From Streptomyces sp. AC512_CC834 (GTDB lineage: Bacteria; Actinomycetota; Actinomycetes; Streptomycetales; Streptomycetaceae): DNA of 64,000 nt. The position numbers and the translations under genes were made by a program. The DNA is taken from positions 113,373-177,372 of the forward strand of contig NZ_JAGMUO010000024.1 of the NCBI RefSeq assembly GCF_019049325.1, in the 5' to 3' direction. Below the pieces are notes generated by a model. That model saw only the letters and a program-made list of their open reading frames with translations. It was not told the DNA's origin and did not search any database. This document shows, piece after piece, positions 1 to 9,442 of the stretch (position 1 is the first letter of the stretch; the number at the start of each line of letters is the position of its first letter).

Positions 1-23
1 CAATCAATTTCTGTCGCGGAGAC

Positions 24-38
24 GTCCGTTATACGGAC
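24..38. promoter_or_regulatory. Inverted repeat upstream of bldKA-like operon (possible operator)
   Basis: A perfect 6-3-6 inverted repeat, GTCCGT-TAT-ACGGAC. The half-site GTCCGT recurs at 65-70, 41 bp (about four helical turns) downstream. It lies about 600 bp before the first permease gene. Size and symmetry fit a dimeric repressor site, but it could also belong to a gene left of the window. No regulator is recognised from the sequence. Confidence 0.35.
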
Positions 39-147
39 AGTCACCACCGTTAGATGTGTAACAAGTCCGTTTCGCATCGATCTCGCACCAAACCCTTTGT
101 CCGGATTTTGAAAGATCTGGCCCCTATCTGTGATCGAACCGAGACCT

Positions 148-162
148 CGAACCTGTGGTTCG
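148..162. promoter_or_regulatory. Short inverted repeat CGAACC-TGT-GGTTCG
   Basis: Perfect 6-3-6 inverted repeat in the leader region before the SBP relic and bldKA. It could form a small RNA hairpin or bind a protein dimer. No convincing -35/-10 pair was seen near it. Apart from this site, the repeat at 24-38 and the relic at 339-467, nothing was recognised in 1-635. Confidence 0.25.
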
Positions 163-338
163 TTCCCCGGAGGATGGCAGATAGTTAGGCGCGTAGAGCT
201 CGGACAGACGGGTCACGCGCTGACGGGGCGCAGACTCGCGAGCGTGAGGGTGCACGACGATCACATCACCGGCCGGTGGCCGGAATGTGTCGCGTGCTCC
301 TCTTTGCGGTGAACCAGCGGATTCATGAGGAGGAACCC

Positions 339-467
339 ATGCGAGGTGCCACAAGCGCCATATGGGTCGTGTCGTCCCCGATGGCAGGTGTAGGCCCCGC
401 GGGTGCGTTCAGTGCCGTCACGGTTGAAGTTGATACGGCAGCGGCCCGGCGTCGCGAACTTCCTTGA
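339..467 (+). pseudogene. Relic 5' end of an oligopeptide-binding lipoprotein gene
   Basis: A 42-codon reading frame starts at ATG 339 behind a strong ribosome binding site (GAGGAGG, 327-333, 5-nt spacing). Its start, MRGATSAIW, matches the start of the intact binding protein at 7791 (MRGATHAKW), and the DNA around the ribosome binding site and first codons also matches. After about ten codons similarity is lost: there is no lipobox cysteine, no binding-protein domain, and a stop at 465. It is best read as the surviving 5' fragment of a duplicated binding-protein gene left in front of bldKA. The good initiation signal means a short peptide may still be made and could act as a leader for bldKA. 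Confidence 0.55.
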
Positions 468-635
468 CGTCGTGTGCCGTCGGTCGGTCGACCCGACCGT
501 GAGCCAGGGTTCTCCGGGGGCGGTGCCGCCCCTCCGTCGTTGTTCCCCTCGCGCGCTGCGAAAAGACGTACGCCGTGCGAAGGCCGTCGGCCCCGTGCAC
601 TCCCGACGACCTCCAACCTGTGAAATGGACGAATC

Positions 636-1667
636 ATGACGAGTCCAATCGAGATTGAGGGTGCTGAAGCCTCTTCCGTCTTGGACAAAGAGAGCGCGCC
701 GCAAGGCGACGCCCCGAAGCCCAAGGAGCCGGAAGGGCGCAAGCCCGGACAGTTGATGTGGGCGCGCTTCAAGCGCGACCGGGCCGGTGTGATCTCTGCC
801 TTCGTCGTCCTGTTCTTCTTCGTGATCGCCGCGGCCGCGCCGCTGATCTCGAAGGTCTACGGCAAGGACCCGTACACGCTGTACGGGCAGGAGAACCCCG
901 AGCTCCTGGACATGTTCACCATGCCCGCCGCGCCCTTCGGCGGCATCAGCGGCGACTTCTGGTTCGGCATCGAACCGGGCCTGGGCCGGGACGTGTTCAC
1001 CCAACTGCTGTACGGGATGCGCAACTCGATGGCCACCGCGCTGGCGGCGACCATCATCATGACGGTGCTGGGTGTCCTGATCGGCCTCGCCGGCGGCTAC
1101 TTCGGCGGGAAGATCGACTACTGGCTCGGCCGGATCACCGACTTCTTCATGGCCCTGCCCAGCCAGTTGTTCTTCGTCGCGGCGATGCCCGTCATCACCA
1201 CGGTCTTCGTCGCCCCGGACAAGGAGACGCCCACCTATGTGCGCGCCTCCGCGATCATCATCGTGCTGGCCTTCCTGGGCTGGATGAGCATGTCCCGCAT
1301 CGTCAGGGGCGCCACGCTGTCCCTGCGCGACCGGGAGTTCATCGAGGCGGCCCGCATCTCCGGGGCCTCGCCCTGGCGCATCATCCGCAAGGAACTGCTG
1401 CCCAACATCGTCACCCCGACGCTGGTACAGGCGACGCTCACGCTGCCGAGCACCATCCTGAACATCGCCTTCCTGTCCTTCGTGGGTGTGGGATACGTCG
1501 AGCCCACCCCGGACTGGGGACGGATGTTCTCCATCGGCGCCAACATCGTGGAGCAGGACCCGTACTACATGCTCTTCCCCGGAGTGGCCATGGTGATCTT
1601 CATCGTGTCCTTCAACCTCCTCGGCGACTCGGTGCGGGACGCCTTCGATCCCAAGGGAAACCGCTGA
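636..1667 (+). CDS. bldKA: Oligopeptide ABC transporter permease, BldKA-like (OppC/DppC family)
   Basis: Inner-membrane subunit of a peptide importer, 343 aa. A hydrophilic N-terminal stretch of about 45 residues precedes the first membrane segment (about 53-72), as is usual for OppC-type permeases. Several hydrophobic segments follow in the BPD_transp_1 domain (about 135-335). The cytoplasmic EAA loop that docks on the ATPase is visible near residues 235-257 (EAARISGASPW then ELLPNI). It is the first gene of a five-gene set ordered permease, lipoprotein, permease, ATPase, ATPase, the arrangement of bldKA-E in S. coelicolor. That importer takes up an extracellular peptide signal needed for aerial hyphae. 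The name rests on this order and on subunit sizes. Confidence 0.8.
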   Translation: MTSPIEIEGAEASSVLDKESAPQGDAPKPKEPEGRKPGQLMWARFKRDRAGVISAFVVLFFFVIAAAAPLISKVYGKDPYTLYGQENPELLDMFTMPAAPFGGISGDFWFGIEPGLGRDVFTQLLYGMRNSMATALAATIIMTVLGVLIGLAGGYFGGKIDYWLGRITDFFMALPSQLFFVAAMPVITTVFVAPDKETPTYVRASAIIIVLAFLGWMSMSRIVRGATLSLRDREFIEAARISGASPWRIIRKELLPNIVTPTLVQATLTLPSTILNIAFLSFVGVGYVEPTPDWGRMFSIGANIVEQDPYYMLFPGVAMVIFIVSFNLLGDSVRDAFDPKGNR

Positions 1668-1778
1668 GGCTCAGGGGAAACGCCCCCCACAGCTTCGCCC
1701 GGCCGGTTCGGTGCCGCTCAGCCCGGCCCCGGCCACGTACCAGCAGCTCACTACTCACAGGCAGGTGGATTCGTCCCT

Positions 1779-3581
1779 ATGAGCATTCTCCGTAACCGCA
1801 CCGCCACGGCCGCCATAGTCGCGGTCGCGGCAGGCGCCCTGACCCTCACCGCCTGCGGTGGTGGCGACAGCGACAGCTCCGCCAAGGACAACAGCAAGAA
1901 GAAGAAGGACGCCAAGTCGCAGTCGCAGCCGGTCCAGATCGGCGACGCGCAGGCGTCCACCGGGCCGGCCCCCGACGTCGAGGGCGCCCAGTCGGGCGGC
2001 ACCGTGAACGTCTACCAGGAGGCGGACTTCTCGCACCTGGACCCGGGCCAGATCTACGTCTCGGACGGCAAGCTGCTCGGCCGCCTCATCTTCCGCGGTC
2101 TGACCCAGTACTCCGAGGACGAGAACGGCAACCTGACCGTCGTGGGCGACCTCGCCACCGACGCGGGCAAGGCGTCCGACGGCGGCAAGACCTGGACGTA
2201 CACCCTCAAGGACAACCTGAAGGACGCGAACGGGAACCCGATCAACGCGGCGGACGTCCGCAACACGGTCGAGCGCATGTACTCCAACTACATCACCGAC
2301 GGCCCGACGTACCTCCAGCAGTGGCTGTCCGGCGAGGGCACCACCTACCGTGACGCCTACGCGGGTCCGGACAAGGGCAAGCACCTGCCCGACTCCGTCC
2401 TGGAGACGCCGGACGACAAGACGATCGTCTTCCACTTCAAGGACGCGCGTCCCGACGTGCCGCAGATGCTGACCATGCCCGGCTACAGCCTCGTCCCGGA
2501 GGAGACGGACACCAAGGCGAAGTACGACTCCGCCCCCGTCGCCGTCGGTCCGTACAAGATCGCCGAGTTCAAGCCGGGCAAGTCCATGAAGCTGGTCAAG
2601 AACACACAGTGGGACCCCAAGTCCGACTCGGTGCGTCACCAGTACGTCGACGGGTTCAACATCACCATGAACCACGACGACGAGGACCAGACCAAGACCC
2701 TCCTCGCCGACCAGGGCGAGGCCAAGAACGCCATGATGTTCACGGGCCAGGTCGCCACCACGCAGTTGCAGAAGGTCGTCGGCGACAAGCAGGCGATGAA
2801 GAACCGCACCATCCAGGGCTACGCCCCCTACGTGTGGCAGCTCAACTTCAACATGGACCGCATCAAGGACAAGAAGCTCCGTGACGCGATCACCCTGGCG
2901 CTGCCCTCCGCCTCGGTCTTCAAGGCCGACGGCGGTGCCTACGGCGGTGAGGTCGCCAACTCGCTGCTGTCGCCCACGACCCCGGGCTACGACGCCAAGT
3001 TCGACCCGTTCAACCGGCTGAAGAAGCCCAACGGTGACATCGCGGCCGCCAAGAAGCTGATCAAGGAAGGCGGCTTCGAGGGCAAGAGCCTCGTCTACGC
3101 CTACGGCAACACGCCGACCCGCCAGAAGCAGGCGGTCCTGATCGCCACCGCGCTGGAGAAGATCGGTCTCGACATCCAGAAGAAGGAGATCGACTCCGCC
3201 ACCTGGTACGAGCAGGTCGGCAAGGTCAAGAACGGCTACGACCTGTACATGACCGGCTGGGGCCAGGACTGGCCGTCCGCCTCCACGGTCATCCCGCCGG
3301 TGTACGACGGCACGCAGATCCAGGACGGTTCGTCGAACTACTCGCACATCAACGACGACCACGTGAACTCCGAGATCCAGCGCATCCAGAAGATCACGAA
3401 CACTGAAGAGGCCACCAAGGCCTGGGCCGAGCTGAGCGAGTACATCGCCACGGAGGTCAACCCGGCCGCCCCGCTGTACTACACCAAGGTCTTCCAGATC
3501 TTCGGTTCGAACATCGGCGGCATCCGCTACAGCCACGACACGAGCTACGTGGACGTGACCCGGATCTTCCTCAAGAAGTAG
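1779..3581 (+). CDS. bldKB: Oligopeptide-binding lipoprotein, BldKB-like (SBP_bac_5 family)
   Basis: Extracytoplasmic peptide receptor of the importer, 600 aa, the size expected for BldKB. The N-terminus is a lipoprotein signal with a lipobox LTAC ending at Cys26, followed by a charged Ser/Lys/Asp linker. The remainder is a family-5 extracellular solute-binding domain (about 65-600). It hands peptides to the permeases on either side (636 and 3696). A 110-bp gap precedes it, so it may have its own promoter, and a perfect stem-loop follows it (3599-3634), a layout often used to make binding protein in excess of the membrane subunits. Ligand identity cannot be read from the sequence. Confidence 0.85.
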   Translation: MSILRNRTATAAIVAVAAGALTLTACGGGDSDSSAKDNSKKKKDAKSQSQPVQIGDAQASTGPAPDVEGAQSGGTVNVYQEADFSHLDPGQIYVSDGKLLGRLIFRGLTQYSEDENGNLTVVGDLATDAGKASDGGKTWTYTLKDNLKDANGNPINAADVRNTVERMYSNYITDGPTYLQQWLSGEGTTYRDAYAGPDKGKHLPDSVLETPDDKTIVFHFKDARPDVPQMLTMPGYSLVPEETDTKAKYDSAPVAVGPYKIAEFKPGKSMKLVKNTQWDPKSDSVRHQYVDGFNITMNHDDEDQTKTLLADQGEAKNAMMFTGQVATTQLQKVVGDKQAMKNRTIQGYAPYVWQLNFNMDRIKDKKLRDAITLALPSASVFKADGGAYGGEVANSLLSPTTPGYDAKFDPFNRLKKPNGDIAAAKKLIKEGGFEGKSLVYAYGNTPTRQKQAVLIATALEKIGLDIQKKEIDSATWYEQVGKVKNGYDLYMTGWGQDWPSASTVIPPVYDGTQIQDGSSNYSHINDDHVNSEIQRIQKITNTEEATKAWAELSEYIATEVNPAAPLYYTKVFQIFGSNIGGIRYSHDTSYVDVTRIFLKK

Positions 3582-3598
3582 TCCGTTCGGTCGGGAAA

Positions 3599-3634
3599 CC
3601 GGTGGTGGGCGCGCGGCGGAGCGCCCACCACCGG
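3599..3634 (+). terminator. Stem-loop between bldKB and bldKC (likely attenuator or mRNA stabiliser)
   Basis: Perfect 14-bp inverted repeat (3599-3612 with 3621-3634; arms begin CCGGTGGTGGGC) and an 8-nt loop, 18 nt after the bldKB stop, with no T-tract. Such hairpins after binding-protein genes of importer operons usually protect the upstream mRNA or partly terminate, lowering permease and ATPase expression. Seen directly; the role is inferred. Confidence 0.6.
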
Positions 3635-3695
3635 GCCCGGATCCCCTCCAGCCCTCCCCATCCGACTGCCGCAGTCCTGAGAGCAGCTGTCTGCC

Positions 3696-4673
3696 ATGCT
3701 TCAATTCCTCATTCGCCGGTCCTTCGGCGCGGTGCTGATCCTGGTGTTGATCAGTGCCTTCACCTTCTTCATGTTCTTCGCGATCCCGCAGGACCCGGCC
3801 CTGCTGGCCTGTGGCAAGAACTGCACTCCGGACGCGCTGGAGATCATCCACAAGAACATGGGCCTCGACCAGCCGGTCACCGTCCAGTACTGGGACTTCT
3901 TCATCGGCATCTTCGCCGGTCGCGACTTCGCCGTCGGCCACTGCGCCGCCCCCTGCTTCGGCGTCTCCTTCGCCAACGACCAGAACGTCTGGGACACGAT
4001 CCTCGACCGCTTCCCGGTGACCGTCTCGCTGACCGTCGGCAGCCTGATCGTCTTCCTCATCGTCGGCCTCGGCGCCGGCCTGCTGGCCGCCAAGTACCGC
4101 GGCTCCTGGATCGACAAGGTCTTCACCTCGGGTTCGCTGGTCATCAGCTCCCTGCAGATCTACTTCCTCGGCCCGCTCGTGCTGCTCCTCTTCGTCTACA
4201 GCACCGGCTGGCTGGAGAAGCCGAAGTACGTGCCGTTCTCCGAGGATCTGGGCGGCTGGTTCGCGGGTCTGCTGATCCCATGGCTCGTCATGGCGACCAT
4301 CTTCACCGCGCAGTACACGCGTATGAGCCGATCGTCGATGATCGAGCAACTCCAGGAAGAACATGTGAGAGCGGCCCGCGCCAAGGGCATGTCGGGCAAC
4401 TACACCTTCTTCCGGTACGCCTGGCGCGGCTCCCTCGTTCCCATCGTCACCATCCTCGGCATCGACCTGTCCTCGCTCATGGGCGGCGGCATGGTGACCG
4501 AGCTGACGTTCGGCCTGGCCGGTATCGGCCGGCTCGCGCTGGACTCCGTCACCAACAAGGACCTGCCGATGCTGATGGGCGTCATGCTTGTCAGTGCCGC
4601 GCTCATCATCTTCTTCAACCTGATCGTGGACGCCATGTACGCAGTCATCGACCCGCGCGTGCGCCTGTCCTAG
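3696..4673 (+). CDS. bldKC: Oligopeptide ABC transporter permease, BldKC-like (OppB/DppB family)
   Basis: Second membrane subunit of the first importer, 325 aa. It starts directly with a membrane segment (residues 1-30) followed by a periplasmic region, as OppB-type permeases do, then a BPD_transp_1 domain with about five further helices. The EAA-like cytoplasmic loop is around residues 225-250 (VRAARAKGMSGNYTF). It pairs with the BldKA-like permease to form the channel. The stop codon at 4671-4673 overlaps the ribosome binding site of the ATPase gene, indicating tight coupling with the two nucleotide-binding subunits. Confidence 0.82.
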   Translation: MLQFLIRRSFGAVLILVLISAFTFFMFFAIPQDPALLACGKNCTPDALEIIHKNMGLDQPVTVQYWDFFIGIFAGRDFAVGHCAAPCFGVSFANDQNVWDTILDRFPVTVSLTVGSLIVFLIVGLGAGLLAAKYRGSWIDKVFTSGSLVISSLQIYFLGPLVLLLFVYSTGWLEKPKYVPFSEDLGGWFAGLLIPWLVMATIFTAQYTRMSRSSMIEQLQEEHVRAARAKGMSGNYTFFRYAWRGSLVPIVTILGIDLSSLMGGGMVTELTFGLAGIGRLALDSVTNKDLPMLMGVMLVSAALIIFFNLIVDAMYAVIDPRVRLS

Positions 4674-4683
4674 GAGAACCACC

Positions 4684-5745
4684 GTGACCACTCTGACCAA
4701 GCCCGAAGAGACCCCGGCCGCCGCCGCGGGGGACTCGTTTCTCTCGGTGCGCGACCTCAAGGTCCACTTCTCCACCGAGGGCGGCGTCGTCAAGGCGGTG
4801 GACGGACTCTCCTTCGACCTGGAGCGGGGCAAGACCCTCGGTATCGTCGGCGAGTCCGGCTCCGGCAAGTCGGTGACCAACCTGTCCGTCCTCGGCCTGC
4901 ACGACCGCCGCAAGACCGCCGTCGAGGGATCGATCACGCTGGACGGCCAGGAGCTGACCGACGCCAGTGAGAAGCAGCTCGAGAAGCTGCGCGGCAAGAA
5001 GATGGCGATGATCTTCCAGGACGCGCTGACCGCGCTGTCGCCGTACTACACGGTCGGCCGGCAGATCGGCGAGCCGTTCATGAAGCACAACGGCGCGTCC
5101 AAGAGGGACGCCCGGGTGCGCGCCATCGACCTGCTGCAGAAGGTCGGCATCCCGACCCCGGAGAAGCGGGTCGACGACTACCCGCACCAGTTCTCCGGCG
5201 GTATGCGGCAGCGCGCGATGATCGCGATGGCCCTCTCCTGCAACCCGGACCTGCTCATCGCCGACGAGCCGACCACGGCGCTCGACGTGACGGTGCAGGC
5301 GCAGATCCTCGACCTGCTCAAGGACCTCCAGCAGGAGTTCGGCTCCGCGATCATCATGATCACCCACGACCTGGGCGTGGTCGGCAACATGGCCGACGAC
5401 ATCCTGGTCATGTACGCGGGCCGGGCCGTCGAGCGCGGCACGGTGCGCGAGGTGCTCAAGTCGCCCCAGCATCCGTACACCTGGGGACTGCTGGGCTCGA
5501 TGCCGAACCTGTCCTCCGACGTCAACGAGCCGCTGCTGCCGATCCCGGGATCGCCGCCCTCGCTGATGAACCCGCCCTCGGGATGCGCGTTCCACCCGCG
5601 GTGCGGCTTCACCGACCTGGTCTCCGGCGGCCGTTGCTCGGGCGACCGGCCGGTGCTCCCGCAGGGACGCGCCGCCGCCTGTCACCTGACGGGAGACCAG
5701 CGGCAGCAGGTGTTCATCGACAAGATTCAGCCCCGGCTGGGCTGA
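4684..5745 (+). CDS. bldKD: Oligopeptide ABC transporter ATPase, BldKD-like (OppD family)
   Basis: Cytoplasmic nucleotide-binding subunit, 353 aa, GTG start behind AGGAG. Walker A GESGSGKS at 56-63, signature FSGGMRQR from 170, Walker B LLIADEPT at 190-197, then the switch histidine (ITHDLG). The C-terminus carries the oligopeptide transporter extension with spaced cysteines (GCAFHPRC, then ACH) typical of OppD/OppF. It forms a heterodimer with the product of the next gene to power import. All catalytic motifs are intact. Confidence 0.87.
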   Translation: MTTLTKPEETPAAAAGDSFLSVRDLKVHFSTEGGVVKAVDGLSFDLERGKTLGIVGESGSGKSVTNLSVLGLHDRRKTAVEGSITLDGQELTDASEKQLEKLRGKKMAMIFQDALTALSPYYTVGRQIGEPFMKHNGASKRDARVRAIDLLQKVGIPTPEKRVDDYPHQFSGGMRQRAMIAMALSCNPDLLIADEPTTALDVTVQAQILDLLKDLQQEFGSAIIMITHDLGVVGNMADDILVMYAGRAVERGTVREVLKSPQHPYTWGLLGSMPNLSSDVNEPLLPIPGSPPSLMNPPSGCAFHPRCGFTDLVSGGRCSGDRPVLPQGRAAACHLTGDQRQQVFIDKIQPRLG

Positions 5746-5772
5746 GCGGAAACCGGCGACTGGGGCATCACC

Positions 5773-6918
<1,146 letters not shown>

Positions 6919-6924
6919 GCCGAC

Positions 6925-6969
6925 CCGAAGGGCGGCGGCGGAAGGAAAACTTCCACCGCCGCCCTTCGG
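6925..6969 (+). terminator. Strong stem-loop terminator after the first importer operon
   Basis: A 20-bp inverted repeat (6925-6944 with 6950-6969) with one mismatch and a five-base GAAAA loop begins 7 nt after the bldKE stop. There is no clear T-run, as is common in Streptomyces. It separates the two importer operons. Confidence 0.8.
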
Positions 6970-6984
6970 CATGCCGAAAACCCC

Positions 6985-7610
6985 ACCGCCGCCGCCCCGC
7001 TCGGGCCGGCCGCCGGGGCCCCGCTCGAGTCGGCCGCCGGTACCCTGCCCGGGCCGGCCGCCGGGTCCGCGCCCGGGCTGACCGCCTGCGCTGCGCTCGG
7101 CCTGGCCGCAGGCACCCCGCCCGGGCTGGCTGGCTGCGCCGCGCCGGGGTTGGCTGCCGGTACCGTGCCCGGGCTGGTTGGCTGCGCCGCGCCGGGGTTG
7201 GCTGCCGGTACCGTGCCCGGGCTGGTTGGCTGGCTGAGCCTCGCCGGGGTCGGCGGCCGGGGCCAGGTCCGGGTTGGCCGCCTGCGCCACGTCGGGGCTG
7301 GGCGCCTGAGCTACGGCCGGGCCGACTGCCGGAGCCTCGCCGGGGCCGACTGCCGGAGTCACGCCCGCGTCGCGGCCGCGGGCACCCCGCCCGGGTTGGG
7401 TGCCGGGGCCAGGTCCGGGGTTGGTTGGCTGAGCTTCGCCCGGGTTGGCTGCCTGGGCCTCGTCGGGGCTGGGCGCCTGAGCTACGGCCGGGTTGGCTGC
7501 CTGGGCCTCATCCGGGCCGACTGCCGGAGTCACGCCCGCGTCGCCGCCGCGGGCACCCCGCCCGGGCTGGCCTCCTGAGCCTCGTCAGGGCCGGCAGCCT
7601 GAGCCCCGCC
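6985..7610. repeat. Degenerate GC-rich tandem repeat block between the two importer operons
   Basis: About 620 bp built from variants of a short unit around GCCGGG-TTGGCTGCC. Two levels of longer repeats are visible. A 48-bp unit is tandemly repeated between about 7120 and 7229 (copies at 7150 and 7198, near-perfect). A segment of about 171 bp is duplicated: 7291-7321 equals 7462-7492, and about 7346-7396 matches 7516-7566. Both periods are multiples of three. No ribosome binding site or conserved domain was found on either strand, so I treat it as non-coding or a decayed Pro/Gly/Ala-rich coding tail. It is probably length-variable between strains. Confidence 0.7.
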
Positions 7611-7670
7611 CGGCTTCCTCGCCCCGCTCTCCTGCCCCCGGCTCCAGTCACCCGGCCCCTGGCACTCGGC

Positions 7671-7714
7671 AACCCGTCCGGAGGACATCCGCAACCCGTA
7701 CGGACCGTACGGGT
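7671..7714. promoter_or_regulatory. Perfect 21-bp palindrome plus phased half-site (operator candidate)
   Basis: A perfect 10-1-10 palindrome lies at 7694-7714 (ACCCGTACGG-A-CCGTACGGGT), about 76 bp before the start of the second binding-protein gene. A copy of the left half-site, AACCCGTCCGGA, starts at 7671, exactly 22 bp (two helical turns) before the same half-site of the palindrome at 7693. This layout suggests cooperative binding of a dimeric regulator over the promoter of the second importer operon. The regulator is unknown. Confidence 0.5.
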
Positions 7715-7790
7715 GTGCGCCGTGCAGTACGCCCCCGGAAGCTGGCCGGGAACGGACCAGCGGACGAGTCAGGGCACGAGGAGGCACTCC

Positions 7791-9428
7791 ATGCGCGGAG
7801 CCACGCACGCCAAATGGGCCGCTTGCGCGGCGGCGGTAGTCCTCGCGGCGACGGCCTGCGGCGGCGGGGGCGGGGACGGAGGCAGCGGCGGGGACAGTGG
7901 CGCCGTGCTCAGCTCCTCCTGGGGCGACCCCCAGAACCCGCTGGAGCCGGCCAACACCAACGAGGTGCAGGGCGGCAAGGTCCTCGACATGATCTTCCGG
8001 GGGCTGAAGAAGTACGACCCGGAGACCGGCGAGGCGAAGAACATGCTCGCCGAGAAGATCGAGACCTCCGACTCGCAGAACTTCACCGTCACCGTCAAGG
8101 ACGGCTGGACCTTCAGCAACGGCGAGAAGGTCACCGCCCAGTCCTTCGTGGACGCCTGGAACTACGGCGCGAGCCTCAAGAACAACCAGCGCAACGCGTA
8201 CTTCTTCGCGTACATCGACGGCTACGACAAGGTGCACCCCGAGGGCGGCGGCAAGCAGAGCGCAGACACGCTCTCCGGGCTGAAGGTCACCGGCCCCCTC
8301 ACCTTCACGATCAAGCTCAGCCAGAAGTTCTCGACGTTCCCCGACACCCTCGGCTACCCGGCCTTCGCCCCGCTGCCCCGGGCGTTCTTCGACGACCACG
8401 ACGCCTGGCTGAAGAAGCCGATCGGCAACGGCCCGTACAAGGTCGACAACTACACCCGCGGCTCGCAGATGTCCCTGCGTAAGTGGGAGGAGTACCCCGG
8501 CCCGGACAAGGCGCAGAACGGCGGCGTGGACCTCAAGGTCTACACCGACAACAACACCGCCTACACCGACCTGATCGCGGGCAACCTCGACCTCGTCGAC
8601 GACGTCCCCGCCTCCCAGCTCAAGAACGTCAAGAACGACCTCGGCGACCGGTACATCAACACCCCCGCGGGCATCATCCAGACCCTCGCCTTCCCGTTCT
8701 ACGACAACGACTGGAGCAAGCCGGGCTCCGAGAAGGTCCGCAAGGGCCTGTCCATGGCGATCAACCGCAAGCAGATCACCGACACGATCTTCCAGCAGAC
8801 CCGCACCCCCGCCACCGACTGGACCTCACCGGTCCTCGGCGAGGACGGCGGCTACAAGCCGGGCCTGTGCGGTGAGGCCTGCGAGTACAACCCGGAGGAA
8901 GCGAGGAGACTGGTCAAGGAGGGCGGCGGACTCCCCGGCGGCCAGGTCAAGCTCACGTACAACGCCGACACCGGCTCCCACAAGCAGTGGATCGACGCGG
9001 TCTGCAACTCCATCAACAACGCCCTGGAAAACGACCGCGCCTGCGCCGGCAACCCGGTCGGCACGTTCGCCGACTTCCGCAACCAGATCACCGACCAGAA
9101 GATGAGCGGCCCCTTCCGCGCGGGCTGGCAGATGGACTACCCGCTCATCCAGAACTTCCTCCAGCCGCTCTACTACACCAACGCCTCCTCCAACGACGGC
9201 AAGTGGTCCAACGAGAAGTTCGACGACCTCGTCGACCAGGCCAACGCCCAGACCGACACCGCCAAGGCCATCGACCTCTTCCAGCAGGCCGAGGAGGTCC
9301 TTCGGGACGAGATGGGGGCCATCCCGCTCTGGTACCAGAACGGCAGCGCAGGCTACTCGGACCGGCTCTCCAACGTGAAGCTCAACCCGTTCAGCGTCCC
9401 GGTCTACAACGAGATCAAGGTCGGCTGA
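7791..9428 (+). CDS. Oligopeptide-binding lipoprotein of the second importer (SBP_bac_5 family)
   Basis: Peptide receptor, 545 aa. The ATG at 7791 was chosen because GAGGAGG precedes it by a few bases and the protein then begins with a lipoprotein signal (MRGATHAKW, lipidated Cys23 within ATAC, followed by a Gly-rich linker). The open frame extends further upstream only through the repeat block. The rest is a family-5 solute-binding domain resembling OppA/DppA. It heads a five-gene operon with two permeases and two ATPases; the next start is 14 bp away. Unlike bldKB it has no stem-loop behind it. Its 5' end matches the relic at 339-467. Confidence 0.85.
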   Translation: MRGATHAKWAACAAAVVLAATACGGGGGDGGSGGDSGAVLSSSWGDPQNPLEPANTNEVQGGKVLDMIFRGLKKYDPETGEAKNMLAEKIETSDSQNFTVTVKDGWTFSNGEKVTAQSFVDAWNYGASLKNNQRNAYFFAYIDGYDKVHPEGGGKQSADTLSGLKVTGPLTFTIKLSQKFSTFPDTLGYPAFAPLPRAFFDDHDAWLKKPIGNGPYKVDNYTRGSQMSLRKWEEYPGPDKAQNGGVDLKVYTDNNTAYTDLIAGNLDLVDDVPASQLKNVKNDLGDRYINTPAGIIQTLAFPFYDNDWSKPGSEKVRKGLSMAINRKQITDTIFQQTRTPATDWTSPVLGEDGGYKPGLCGEACEYNPEEARRLVKEGGGLPGGQVKLTYNADTGSHKQWIDAVCNSINNALENDRACAGNPVGTFADFRNQITDQKMSGPFRAGWQMDYPLIQNFLQPLYYTNASSNDGKWSNEKFDDLVDQANAQTDTAKAIDLFQQAEEVLRDEMGAIPLWYQNGSAGYSDRLSNVKLNPFSVPVYNEIKVG

Positions 9429-9442
9429 GGGGGGCGGGCTCC

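Noticed and set aside
106..134. TTGAAA at 108 as a -35 box for bldKA
   Set aside because: The nearest -10-like hexamers are 11 or 15 bp away, outside the usual spacing, and 500 bp upstream of the gene.
1755..4997. Very long open frame on the minus strand across bldKB-bldKD
   Set aside because: Complement of genuine genes with strong third-position G/C bias; the translated product is Asp/Val/Arg/Leu-rich without domains. Such shadows are expected at this G+C content.
7425..7790. Upstream extension of the second binding protein
   Set aside because: The extension runs through repeat DNA and the palindrome, and the lipoprotein signal must be at the N-terminus; ATG 7791 has the ribosome binding site.
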